A stretch of DNA of 64,000 nucleotides from a virus, in IMG/VR virus record IMGVR_UViG_3300032668_000017, positions 1 to 64,000 of that record; one strand, 5' to 3'. Made by a program: the position numbers and the translations under genes. The notes under the pieces were generated by a model, which worked only from the letters and a program-made list of their open reading frames with translations, made no database searches and was not told the origin of the DNA. Shown here piece by piece: positions 35,137 through 43,779 of the stretch (positions are counted from its first letter, which is position 1; every line of letters starts with the position of its first letter).

Positions 35137-35434
35137 GTATTACGAAAAGAATAAAGAAAAAGTTAGGGCGGCAATAAAGTTAGTAAACAAAGCCAACAAA
35201 GAAAAATGGCAAGAATTTAAAGCAACATTAAAGTGCGCAGTATGTGGAGAAAATCATCCGGCTGTATTGGACTTTCATCACATAAACCCAAAAGACAAAG
35301 AGTACTCAGTAAGCCGCTTGGTTAGCGATAGAAGCTATACCAAAGCAATGGAAGAAGTAAAAAAGTGCATAGTGCTATGCGCCAATCATCACAGAATACA
35401 CCACTGGGATGAACTAAAAAACCCCGACAAATAA
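35081..35434 (+). CDS. HNH endonuclease, reversed relative to the operon
   Basis: 117 residues. A Lys/Tyr-rich N-terminal helix (KDKNVQKAYYKQSSRKYYEK), then CAVCGENHPAVLDFHHINP and CIVLCANHHRIHH, which give two Cys pairs plus the His-Asn-His core. It starts 56 bases inside the GNAT gene and ends just before a terminator. A DNA-nicking mobile-type nuclease that may have brought the cassette here. Confidence 0.85.
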   Translation: MPYKDKNVQKAYYKQSSRKYYEKNKEKVRAAIKLVNKANKEKWQEFKATLKCAVCGENHPAVLDFHHINPKDKEYSVSRLVSDRSYTKAMEEVKKCIVLCANHHRIHHWDELKNPDK

Positions 35435-35465
35435 AAAACCCCCCAACCTTGTGAGCTGGGGGGTT
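35433..35465 (-). terminator. intrinsic terminator after the major capsid gene
   Basis: Stem AACCCCCC (35437-35444) with GGGGGGTT (35458-35465); on the - strand it is followed by six T (35438-35433). It lies 36 bases past the capsid stop and would end leftward capsid transcripts. Its stem may also slow rightward transcripts from the HNH gene, though the + strand lacks a U run. Confidence 0.85.
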
Positions 35466-35500
35466 ACATCAACAGTCAGAAACCGTTGAGGGGGTAGTTC

Positions 35501-36412
35501 TTAGAAAGAACCGCTTGAGCCCCATGCTCCGAGTGGATCAGACCAACCGAAGCTATAACGCTCACGTGATTTGTAACGTACGTTACCTGTATCGAAATCA
35601 CCGTCCATGCTGTTTTGCAATGGTGTACGCTCGAAGTGCTTCAGACCGTTTGGAACGTCGGTTAACAAGAACCAAGCGTTGATGTCGGTCAAGAAGTGGT
35701 TAACAGTGTAACCTTCTGGAACGGTACCATTGTTTTTAATGGCGTTGATATCGTTGTTGTTGGTACCAACACGGAGGTTAGTCTCAAGCAAACGAGTTGC
35801 AACGAACATTAATGATGGTGGGATTACCAATTTACGTGGCTTAGCAGCGATCAAGAGACCACGCTCATCTGTCCAAGCGGCGATTTGAATGGTAGCGGCT
35901 TCCAAAGAAGTCTCATTCAAGTCAACTGGGGTAGAAGGAACGTTGCTGTTTGTGCCGCCAGATACCAATGGGTGAGCATTGCTGAACAAAGATACGCCGT
36001 CGCCACCAACATAGCTGGAGCTGAAGCCGTTGTTCAATACAGATGCTGCTTTAACTTGCTTGGTATAGGACATAGCGCGAGCCAATGCTTTGGTGTAACG
36101 AGCAGACAATGAGTCATACAAGTTATCTTCAATCGCTTCTTCAGTGATTGAGAAGCCCAAAGCAATGGTTTCGTGTGAGTAACGAGCTGTGAAAGCTTCT
36201 TGCGCATTGTCATAAGAAATTGCGCCGCCTTCGTTCTTGACTGGAGCAGCCGAGAAGCCAGACAGTTTGGTTTCTTCTTCAAATGAACGCTCAGAAGATT
36301 CAGTTTCGTAAATCTCTTTGTGCTCTTCGCCGTAGCGTTTGTACTCTAAACCAAACAATGCGTTTAGACCGGGGAGTAGCTCTTTTAAGAGCTGTGAACG
36401 TGAAATAGCCAT
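35501..36412 (-). CDS. major capsid protein
   Basis: 303 residues, ATG 36412 after GGAGCT. Typical phage capsid blocks: LFGLEYKRYGEEHKEIYET at the start, FSNAHPLVSGGTNSNVPSTP, AAWTDERGLLIAAKPRKLVI and NHFLTDINAWFLLTDVPNGL, consistent with an HK97-fold protein of the family that includes Mu gpT-like shell proteins. It forms the icosahedral shell and is assembled on the scaffold encoded upstream. A strong terminator follows. Shadow ORFs on the other strand are ignored. Confidence 0.85.
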   Translation of the reverse strand: MAISRSQLLKELLPGLNALFGLEYKRYGEEHKEIYETESSERSFEEETKLSGFSAAPVKNEGGAISYDNAQEAFTARYSHETIALGFSITEEAIEDNLYDSLSARYTKALARAMSYTKQVKAASVLNNGFSSSYVGGDGVSLFSNAHPLVSGGTNSNVPSTPVDLNETSLEAATIQIAAWTDERGLLIAAKPRKLVIPPSLMFVATRLLETNLRVGTNNNDINAIKNNGTVPEGYTVNHFLTDINAWFLLTDVPNGLKHFERTPLQNSMDGDFDTGNVRYKSRERYSFGWSDPLGAWGSSGSF

Positions 36413-36427
36413 GTTATAGCTCCTTTA

Positions 36428-37084
36428 TTAAGCGGTTGTACCAGCGGACTGATAGTACTGATGCACGCCAAAGTTCAACTTAACGATGCAATCGGTATAT
36501 GCGTCACCGGGGTTAGATGGGAAGTTGCCACCGAAAGTAGAGCTGGAGTTAACCAAGTCGACAATCTTGACAGCCAACGCGTTTGTATTAGCAATAGTAG
36601 CTGACAACGCAACAACTGAGTTACCAGAAGTTGTATTACCAGTTGTAGAGCTTGTACCACCGGTGAAGTTTGCCAAAGCAGCAGTCTTACCGATAGAACC
36701 GTAACCAACAGAACCCAAGCTTTGAACTTGGAACAGTTGATCTGGGTCTTCTACTACGCGAATGAAAATATTGGTGTAACCAGCAGTTACGGCGTTTGCA
36801 GGCAGATATTCTGCATACAAAGGATAGCCGAGTTGCTGACCAGATAACTGGTAACGAACACCAACGCAAACACCAGCGATACCAACAGAGCTGGTAGTTG
36901 GTGAAGCTGTAACAACAGTAGGTTGGCCAGCTGCGGCTGCACCTAACTGCACTAAGTCGCCGGTATAGATTGGCGCTGTATTGTTTGTAGTCATCAAATA
37001 CTCACGGATTGTTCCGCCAGTAAACGATTGACCGCCGATTAGATTAATCGGCTTTAGTCCATAAGGACTTGATACTGTGCTCAT
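36428..37084 (-). CDS. capsid decoration-like protein
   Basis: 218 residues. SSPYGLKPINLIGGQSFTGG at the start, VGIAGVCVGVRYQLSGQQLG and VVEDPDQLFQVQSLG in the middle, then a Ser/Thr/Gly loop region. This arrangement resembles decoration or head-stabilising proteins encoded beside capsid genes. Role by position and pattern. Confidence 0.65.
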   Translation of the reverse strand: MSTVSSPYGLKPINLIGGQSFTGGTIREYLMTTNNTAPIYTGDLVQLGAAAAGQPTVVTASPTTSSVGIAGVCVGVRYQLSGQQLGYPLYAEYLPANAVTAGYTNIFIRVVEDPDQLFQVQSLGSVGYGSIGKTAALANFTGGTSSTTGNTTSGNSVVALSATIANTNALAVKIVDLVNSSSTFGGNFPSNPGDAYTDCIVKLNFGVHQYYQSAGTTA

Positions 37085-37099
37085 AAAGCCTCCTAAAAA

Positions 37100-37552
37100 T
37101 TATTTTGTACCGCTTCCAAACCCGCCACCCTTACTAACTGTCGTTTTACGGTCAGAGAATAAAGGCATACGAGCATCATTGTTCCGCATGAAATGGTTAT
37201 CAACCGAGTTCATTTGGTCTTGTGCTTGCTTCTGGTAATACTCATCTCGTGCTGCTAGTTTCTCAGTAAGGATCTTACAAAGCATTAGACCACCCACTTC
37301 AACGTTACCTTCCGCATTACCCGGTAACATAAGCTCAGGATGATCCGCTGCCTTTACAGGCTCGTAACCGTCACGAAACTTTTGTGACACGTTAGTAGGA
37401 ACATCTTGCCCATTTACCGCTGTTGCTACCCATCTGAAGCTATAACCATCTTGAGGAGCTGGAGTAGGTAGTGTTGCTGCAGGTTGATAAACTGCACGAG
37501 TTTGACTTTTTTCACGTGTGTCAATATCACGGGGTGTGCGACTATTAGCCAT
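37100..37552 (-). CDS. head-module protein of unknown function
   Basis: 150 residues, largely charged and helical (SQKFRDGYEPVKAADHPELM, GLMLCKILTEKLAARDEYYQ) with a Gly/Lys tail GGGFGSGTK. It lies between scaffold and decoration-like genes and overlaps the scaffold stop by eight bases. Perhaps a minor capsid or assembly factor. Confidence 0.6.
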   Translation of the reverse strand: MANSRTPRDIDTREKSQTRAVYQPAATLPTPAPQDGYSFRWVATAVNGQDVPTNVSQKFRDGYEPVKAADHPELMLPGNAEGNVEVGGLMLCKILTEKLAARDEYYQKQAQDQMNSVDNHFMRNNDARMPLFSDRKTTVSKGGGFGSGTK

Positions 37553-38516
37553 TACGGGCCTCCTGTTTTAAAAATTCCTTAGCATACAATTCACGTGGGA
37601 TTCCAAGTTTGTCAGCAAGTGCTGCTTGAGTTGCTGTTAGCTTGACTGTTTTTTTCGCTCCCGTAGTGCGGGACGCTGAAGCCACCACTGTTGCCGGTTT
37701 TTTAGCAGGTTCCGTTTGTTTACGGCTAGGTGTCGAATCCTCAAATACATCAGGAAACACCGTCTTTATGCGAGCATCAATGCGCTCGAAGTATTCTTCA
37801 CTACGCGGGTCAACACCCGTGGCGACTAGCTTTTGGTGCAGTCCAAGTGCGAAGGCTGTCATTTCTTCATATCCCGGGCTACCGAACCACTGGTTTTTGG
37901 CTTGCCAGCGCAAGGTTTTTTCGTCGGGCCGTGGGACATCTTGTACCGATGGTTGTATTGTTACATCCTTTTCCTCTGTTTGTAAAGGGGTTGGCTTAAA
38001 ATTTTTCGCCGCTTCCTTCTTAAACATTGCAGCAGTCAAAGCTTCGTTGGCAGCAATAATAGCGTCGGTATCAAAAGACTCTTGCGCTTCTTTCAACTTA
38101 CGACGGGCTGCGTCCATCTCGCTTTCGGCAGCAGTCTTCATCATTTCTTGGTATGAAGTTTCGCCGGTTTGTACGTACTGCTTAAGTTTTTTGTTCTCTT
38201 CAAGAATCTGTTGAGCCAACTTCAAAGCCTCTTCACGCTCACGCAGTGCTGCTTCTTTTGCACGGCGCTCGTCATGACGGGCATGGGTTAACTCCTTGAT
38301 TCTGCTCTGAACTCCCTTTGTGTAGCCATCAATCTCTTCTTCCGAAGGATCATCAACTTCACGTGCTAGGGGTTGTGCCTTACGGTCACGCTCGGGGGTA
38401 TCGTCTTCAATGACAATCTCCGCCTCATCGCCTTCCGCTGTTACTTGTAACTCTTCTCTGTCTTCCGCTGTAGGAAATTCTTTATCCTCATCTGGAAACT
38501 TAAATTGCTCATCCAT
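37545..38516 (-). CDS. capsid scaffolding protein
   Basis: 323 residues, strongly acidic N-terminus (DEDKEFPTAEDREELQVTAE), a long coiled coil (~85-190, HDERRAKEAALREREEALKL) and a basic helical end (TATQAALADKLGIPRELYAK). This charge layout and the place between portal and capsid genes are typical of scaffolds, which template the procapsid and then leave. There is no protease domain in this gene. Confidence 0.75.
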   Translation of the reverse strand: MDEQFKFPDEDKEFPTAEDREELQVTAEGDEAEIVIEDDTPERDRKAQPLAREVDDPSEEEIDGYTKGVQSRIKELTHARHDERRAKEAALREREEALKLAQQILEENKKLKQYVQTGETSYQEMMKTAAESEMDAARRKLKEAQESFDTDAIIAANEALTAAMFKKEAAKNFKPTPLQTEEKDVTIQPSVQDVPRPDEKTLRWQAKNQWFGSPGYEEMTAFALGLHQKLVATGVDPRSEEYFERIDARIKTVFPDVFEDSTPSRKQTEPAKKPATVVASASRTTGAKKTVKLTATQAALADKLGIPRELYAKEFLKQEARNG

Positions 38517-38528
38517 GGTAGCTCCTTA

Positions 38529-38978
38529 TTAAACGCGTGAAATGCCACGGGGGTCAAGAACTGTGCCATCAACTTGATCGTCGTTAATGATACGGAACTC
38601 TTTTCCGTGAATCTTGATTCGGGTGCCGGTGTATGGGCGTGTTAGGATAAAGTCACCTTCTTGGCACCAAGGCCCGTCTGGGAAACGATCTGTATCCTTA
38701 TATGCTGAAACACCTAGGCGAATAACAAACAGGACTGGGGAAGTTAACTCCTCAACCATCTTTGTTTCATCAGCCTTAATAATCCCGCTATCAAATTTAT
38801 CAGTTGCATCAACCAAGGCACAAAGAATCTTATGACCTGATGGCTGGGGCATCTGCGTTGCTTTTTCTACAGCGTCCATGGCTGCCAACTCTTCTTCAGT
38901 CGGAGCATTTTGCTTTACCGGCATATCTACGCCGGGTGGAAGGATTAACCCCTCCGGTGGTAAGGCGATGTTACTCAT
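38529..38978 (-). CDS. GroES-like co-chaperonin
   Basis: 149 residues from ATG 38978 (AGAAAGAAGAAAACG upstream); a longer start at 39014 would overlap the neighbour. Residues ~45-149 follow the GroES beta-barrel plan: HKILCALVDATDKFDSGIIK (mobile-loop region), VIRLGVSAYKDTDRFPDG, EGDFILTRPYTGTRIKIHGK and EFRIINDDQVDGTVLDPRG. The mobile loop has Ile-Ile-Lys where GroES has Ile-Val-Leu. It likely adapts host GroEL for folding of the capsid protein, as T4 gp31 does. Its place between portal and scaffold supports this. Confidence 0.75.
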   Translation of the reverse strand: MSNIALPPEGLILPPGVDMPVKQNAPTEEELAAMDAVEKATQMPQPSGHKILCALVDATDKFDSGIIKADETKMVEELTSPVLFVIRLGVSAYKDTDRFPDGPWCQEGDFILTRPYTGTRIKIHGKEFRIINDDQVDGTVLDPRGISRV

Positions 38979-39183
38979 CGTTTTCTTCTTTCTGTAAATA
39001 CTCAGCGAGGTCAAGTAAGTGGCGCTCTGCGAAAGCTAGACCTCGAATCACTCCGCAAAGCTCTTTGTACTGCTCAAAGGTGGTGCACTGACCATTTGCC
39101 AAATCATCAGTGTAGTTATTCATATCTGTGCGCAACTTGTCACGCATTGCGGCTATGAAATCAGCCGTTAGTAGGTCGATCAC
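38971..39183 (-). CDS. small helical head-module protein, GTG start
   Basis: 70 residues, mostly helical (MIDLLTADFIAAMRDKLRTD, GVIRGLAFAERHLLDLAEYL). It starts at a GTG that overlaps the portal stop (GTGA). Small proteins of this form follow portal genes in related phages. Role unknown, possibly a portal or scaffold partner. Confidence 0.65.
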   Translation of the reverse strand: MIDLLTADFIAAMRDKLRTDMNNYTDDLANGQCTTFEQYKELCGVIRGLAFAERHLLDLAEYLQKEENDE

Positions 39184-41699
39184 TCTTCAGTGCCTCCTTC
39201 AGGTTGGGTTTGTTGGTTTAATAAATCAGACTGGTGGGTAAACAAATCTTTGGCAGTATTGACCTTGTGGTGCTTATCCTGCTGTTGGATTTGAGCCGCT
39301 TGCAGTGCAACATCGGCTGTGGCTTTGTGTTTGCCAACGCGTTTGTCTTCTGCTTGTAGCATGATATTGGCGGTCTTGTTAAACGCTTCTTGCTTAAGTT
39401 CCTGTGCTTTGAGCGCCAATTCTTGTTGCTTGAACTGGGCATCTTGCGCATCCTTAGCTTTCTTACGCTCGAGTTCGCCTTGTTTAACCTGCTGGTCAAT
39501 AAGCTGTGCCTGCATAACTGGGTCTTGCTGGTTTTGCTGGGCTTGTTGTTGCGAAACAACAGCTTGAGATTGAGCCAATACTTGTGGAGCAGCCTGTGCG
39601 ACCAGCTGAGAAATCTGAATCTCCATATCTTCTGGCATCTCTGCGTCTGGTGCGGGTAGCGCTGCACCCATAGCTTGCTCGATCTTGTTTCTATAAGCAA
39701 AGCCTAAATGTTCGGCAATATGCGCTTGCATGGCTCCCTGAATTGCTTGAGCTTGTGGGTTTTGGCCAATCAGCTGCTGAACTAGCGGATCCTGCATAGC
39801 CATCTGGTGTACCTTGATATGAGACTCGTGGTCTTGGTACATAAACGCTTTTAGTGGCTTGCCTTTTAGGGCAGCCATGTTTTCACTTACAGGATCTCTT
39901 GGCTTCTGGTCGTCCTCCAAAGGCACCAGTTTGTCGGCGTTTTTAATTCCAAGAACGTCAAGCATCTGCCGGTGCAGCTGGGGAAGGTTATAAATCTGTG
40001 GTGCTGACTGCGCCAATTGGATAACAGCTTGGTACTGGACCACTCTCTGAGAAAGGGTGGCCGCGTTAGGATCGGATACAGGTAGCACGTCCACATGACT
40101 GTAGTCGGACTTTTTGACGTGGTAGTCACCGCTTTCTGGCTCATAGTTGTAGTCATCGTCGGTGTAGTCTCGGATAATCCCAGCGAGGAGTTTTAGTTCT
40201 TGTCTTAAGGCGTAGTGTACGCGAGCCTGAACTGCAGACATTACCTTAAGGGTTCTCTCTAGTATAGCTAAAGTTGTACCCACTGGGGCGTTAGCCGACA
40301 TATCAGAAATCTGCATATCAGAAGTTGCTGCAAAGCGACGACCTTCTTCAATGATTTTATCCATCAAACCTGCTAAAACTGCAGATGGCTCTTTGTATGG
40401 GAGTGGCAGAATGTTGTCACGAATAGTTCCGCTACCGACATCAACGTCTCTAAACTCACCCGGAGCGATAGGTGTGTCATCGCCCTTAATACGTAAACCT
40501 CTAGACTTCAGGCCACCCGGCAGGTTCGATAGGGTTCCGGCATCGACAAGCTGGCGCAAGATGGAAGTAGCTGACTTAGCAAAACCGCCAATAAGATGGA
40601 ATAAGCCAAAGCCATAAGCACCGTAGCCGGGTATGTACTGGTAATGAACAAAATGATGTCTCTTAAGACGGAGCGGATCTTCTTCTTTCCAGTTTCTACG
40701 AATCGCAAGAATCTCATTTGTACCTCTAATCATAGTTACAACATATGGCAGAGCAATACCGGTCATCTCTCCACTGTCGTCTTTATCTTCAAAGCCGGGT
40801 AAATCTAAATCAACGTGCGCTTCGTACAACTCAAAGCGATCATCGTACGTAGCTGTAAAGCCGGTCTCTTTATCTTTCTTTTCTTGAATCTCAGTGCGGA
40901 ACTTTTGTGGCTCGCCCAGCTCAACGTCTCTGTAGAATCCAGCGCGTTGTAGCTTAACTAGGTCAATCTTAGTCTTGCGCATGCGATGTACTACACGATG
41001 GCATGATGCAATCTCACTAGCGCCATATGGCAGGATGATGTCTTCTGCTGGAATAAAAATCGAAATCTGACGACCGATAGATGGATCGTAATAGACTTTC
41101 TTAAACGCTGAACCTGCTGATGGCAGATTCCACAGCATTCTCTCGTGCTCGTTGCGGAACTCAGGCATCTTTTCTGTGAGCTGGTAGTTCATATCCATCT
41201 CAACACGCTGCGCTGCTTCTACTTTTTCACGGGTTTCTTTACCAATGATCTGTGTCTTTACTGGGCCTTTAGCTGGAAAAGTCTCCATGATGGCTTCAGC
41301 TTGAAAACGCACGACCGCCTCAGTGATCATTGGGTGGAACACACCGCAAGCGCCGTCCCATGGTTCTACTCTTTCTTCAAACTTCAAACCAAGTAGCGTA
41401 ATACCATCTTTGTACATCTGCTCCCAGTCTTTGCGGGAAGCTAGGTCATTATCAATATCGCCAGACAACTCGGAAGCTAAAGACTCTAAATCACCGGCAT
41501 CCATTACGTCAGCTAAGTTCTCATTAAACTCTTCGCTGCCGTCTTCTTCATCCATTTTCTCGATATCAAGCTCAAAACCGCCCGCACTAATGTGCATCGA
41601 CTCTGGATCTTCAACTTCAATCTCAATATCTGGTTCCTGATTTTGCGTCAGTTCTTCTAAACCCTTGGGTGCTTGGTATAAGCCCTTATCAATTGCCAT
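39180..41699 (-). CDS. portal protein
   Basis: 839 residues, larger than most portals. An acidic N-terminus is followed by VEPWDGACGVFHPMITEAVV, EAIMETFPAKGPVKTQIIG, HRVVHRMRKTKIDLVKLQRA and a later SATSILRQLVDAGTLSNLPG and MQISDMSANAPVGTTLAILE, typical of podophage portals. The last ~180 residues are a Gln/Ala/Lys coiled coil (QAQLIDQQVKQGELERKKAK), perhaps forming a barrel into the capsid as in P22. It makes the dodecameric DNA channel. Confidence 0.85.
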   Translation of the reverse strand: MAIDKGLYQAPKGLEELTQNQEPDIEIEVEDPESMHISAGGFELDIEKMDEEDGSEEFNENLADVMDAGDLESLASELSGDIDNDLASRKDWEQMYKDGITLLGLKFEERVEPWDGACGVFHPMITEAVVRFQAEAIMETFPAKGPVKTQIIGKETREKVEAAQRVEMDMNYQLTEKMPEFRNEHERMLWNLPSAGSAFKKVYYDPSIGRQISIFIPAEDIILPYGASEIASCHRVVHRMRKTKIDLVKLQRAGFYRDVELGEPQKFRTEIQEKKDKETGFTATYDDRFELYEAHVDLDLPGFEDKDDSGEMTGIALPYVVTMIRGTNEILAIRRNWKEEDPLRLKRHHFVHYQYIPGYGAYGFGLFHLIGGFAKSATSILRQLVDAGTLSNLPGGLKSRGLRIKGDDTPIAPGEFRDVDVGSGTIRDNILPLPYKEPSAVLAGLMDKIIEEGRRFAATSDMQISDMSANAPVGTTLAILERTLKVMSAVQARVHYALRQELKLLAGIIRDYTDDDYNYEPESGDYHVKKSDYSHVDVLPVSDPNAATLSQRVVQYQAVIQLAQSAPQIYNLPQLHRQMLDVLGIKNADKLVPLEDDQKPRDPVSENMAALKGKPLKAFMYQDHESHIKVHQMAMQDPLVQQLIGQNPQAQAIQGAMQAHIAEHLGFAYRNKIEQAMGAALPAPDAEMPEDMEIQISQLVAQAAPQVLAQSQAVVSQQQAQQNQQDPVMQAQLIDQQVKQGELERKKAKDAQDAQFKQQELALKAQELKQEAFNKTANIMLQAEDKRVGKHKATADVALQAAQIQQQDKHHKVNTAKDLFTHQSDLLNQQTQPEGGTEE

Positions 41700-41707
41700 A
41701 ATGTATC

Positions 41708-42259
41708 CTATTTAAAAGCTGGACCTGAAGCCCAGCACGCTGCAGTGTATCGTGTGCCGCTATCAACGGCAGTAACGCGGTGTTCTAATACTGACGGAAA
41801 AACTATAATGGTGCCCTTCGGCATTTTTTCCGGTAGTAGCGCTATTTTAAATTCAAATACGCCACCTTCATAGCTCTCGGGGTCACTTAAGAACGCTACT
41901 GCCGATAGTTTACGCTGTTTTTTGTCTTTATCGGGCACAAAACTGTCAATATGCCAATCATAATGGCCGCCTGCCTCGTATTTCCCTACCTGAATCTTCT
42001 CAAACGAGTCGACATCAAAGTTCCAACCCGCTTCTTTGTTAGCTAAGCTGGTAAAGGTCTGCATCATGCAACCAAGTGGGGTGTACGGTGTAGTAAAAGT
42101 AACTTCCGTCTTTCTAATTTCATCATCAACAAACAGATTCTCGTTGTCTTTCGACAGCTCTGCGGCAAATTTATCCTTCCATGGCGCAGTTTTAACCATG
42201 TAATCGCATAGAGGAGAGGAAATTACGCTTGGATATACCCAAAAAAAGTTATTTAACAT
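41708..42259 (-). CDS. 2-oxoglutarate/Fe(II) dioxygenase (PKHD-type)
   Basis: 183 residues. Iron ligands are visible as H103-x-D105 in HYDWHIDSF and H160 in SVLEHRV; R170 ten residues later would bind 2-oxoglutarate. The fold markers GYEAGGHYDWH-like and EGGVFEF are present. The substrate cannot be told; prolyl/lysyl or nucleic-acid hydroxylation are possible. It sits between terminase and portal, joined to the terminase by a one-base overlap, so it is expressed late with packaging genes. Confidence 0.85.
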   Translation of the reverse strand: MLNNFFWVYPSVISSPLCDYMVKTAPWKDKFAAELSKDNENLFVDDEIRKTEVTFTTPYTPLGCMMQTFTSLANKEAGWNFDVDSFEKIQVGKYEAGGHYDWHIDSFVPDKDKKQRKLSAVAFLSDPESYEGGVFEFKIALLPEKMPKGTIIVFPSVLEHRVTAVDSGTRYTAACWASGPAFK

Positions 42260-43779
42260 CAGTAATACGCCGCCTTTCGTCTGTATTTATAGGTTAAGTC
42301 ATCTTTTTCATCAGTATCTAAACTAACAAACCCACCATTTCTGTACCGCATAAGCGCTTGGCTCACCGTATCCACATAGTCATCATGCTCGCCGACTGGG
42401 AACGCTGCTACTTCTTCTATTACGTCCTTGGCCCACCGCCTATCTGGAGCCCAGACTATACCTGAAGCGAACAAGTCTGTAATGGAATTAACACGGGCAA
42501 TTTTATCGTTGCCTCTAGATGGGTTTGTTTCTTGTACGGGTAGCCCCATCCGTCTAAGTTCTTGTATCAACGGGCCTCCGCTGGCCTTTTTCTCGATTAT
42601 GAACGCATCAGGCTGCCACTCGTTATAGTGTTTGAGCGCTACCGCCTTTAGTTCTGGGAATGTCATCCGATCTTTAAAAGCATCTAGCAGGATTAACTGT
42701 GGGGCGTTGCCCTCTTCCTCGTTATACCAAACACCCCATGTTGTGCAGGCGCTGTAGTCAGATGTTGTCTTTGTTTCAAACGCCGTATCCCAAGACTGAA
42801 TAATGTATTCGCAAGTGGGTGGGTCTTCTGCTTCCCAGATTCTCCAGTCGCTTCGTTTTATCAGGGCGCTCGTGTCGCCTGTGGGGTTTTGCATGTACTG
42901 GGCGTTCCAGTACCGTGGGTCCATCTGAAGACGCTTTGCTTCTAGTTGTTCGAGTGGCCACTGCTCAGGCCAGAGACTTTTACCAGATGGGAGGATGGCC
43001 GGCAGTTCTACTACTTCCCATGGTTCTGCTTCGGGGTTCTGCATCGTAAAATTAACGAGGCGACCTGTTAAATCTACAAGACTCCACCTAGTCATAATTA
43101 CTATGATCGCACCCCCCGGCATTAAACGCTGCAACGGACCGGTTTGAAACCAAGACCACGCATTATCAAACGTTGCGCGGCTGTTCGCCTTTATATCCTG
43201 TTCAGAATGAGGGTCGTCAATAACAAACAAATCAGCGCCCCGCCCAGCGAGAGCGCCCCCGACACCCACAGCATAGTACTGACCGCCAGCGCCAGTAGAC
43301 CATTTTCCTGCTGCTTTTTGGTCGTCGGCGACGATGGTGCTTGGGAAGACTTCATGGTATTCCTCACTATCAATTAAGTTCCTCACTCTCCGTCCAAAGT
43401 CCTCTGATAAACCCGCGGTATGCGTGGCCATAATGATTTTCTTATCAGGGTATTTACCTAGAAAGTATGCCGGAAACAGGTAAGACGAAAACTCGGATTT
43501 GCCCATCCTTGGTGCAATATTAATAATTACCCGCTTTTTCTTGCCTTGAACCACGTCGTCGAATATCTTTGCCAGCTTCTTGTGGTGTGGCCCTACTTTG
43601 AATCCCGGGTACACGTACTTGGCAAACTCGATGGGGTTATCTTGCGCGGACTTTAACTTGTGGCGTCTTTCTTTTTCTTCTAGCTCTTCTAGGAAGGCTA
43701 GCTTCTCGGTGACGGTCATGTCCTTTAGCGCTTTCTGCGCTGCGAATGCTTCTTCTGGGGTTAAAAAATCTAGACTCAT
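42259..43779 (-). CDS. terL: terminase large subunit
   Basis: 506 residues. Walker A-type APRMGKS at 89-95, a coupling ATHTAG motif at 118-123, Walker B LFVIDDPHS at about 184-192, and a C-terminal nuclease with QSWDTAFETKTTSDYSACTT and FIIEKKASGGPLIQELRRMG. It drives DNA into the procapsid and cuts concatemers. The gene starts in an ATGA overlap with the small subunit. Full length for the family. Confidence 0.9.
   Translation of the reverse strand: MSLDFLTPEEAFAAQKALKDMTVTEKLAFLEELEEKERRHKLKSAQDNPIEFAKYVYPGFKVGPHHKKLAKIFDDVVQGKKKRVIINIAPRMGKSEFSSYLFPAYFLGKYPDKKIIMATHTAGLSEDFGRRVRNLIDSEEYHEVFPSTIVADDQKAAGKWSTGAGGQYYAVGVGGALAGRGADLFVIDDPHSEQDIKANSRATFDNAWSWFQTGPLQRLMPGGAIIVIMTRWSLVDLTGRLVNFTMQNPEAEPWEVVELPAILPSGKSLWPEQWPLEQLEAKRLQMDPRYWNAQYMQNPTGDTSALIKRSDWRIWEAEDPPTCEYIIQSWDTAFETKTTSDYSACTTWGVWYNEEEGNAPQLILLDAFKDRMTFPELKAVALKHYNEWQPDAFIIEKKASGGPLIQELRRMGLPVQETNPSRGNDKIARVNSITDLFASGIVWAPDRRWAKDVIEEVAAFPVGEHDDYVDTVSQALMRYRNGGFVSLDTDEKDDLTYKYRRKAAYY

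Noticed and set aside
37642-38214. 190-codon + strand ORF opposite the scaffold gene
   Set aside because: Mirror of a strongly coding, coiled-coil gene; Ser/Cys-rich composition typical of antisense shadows.
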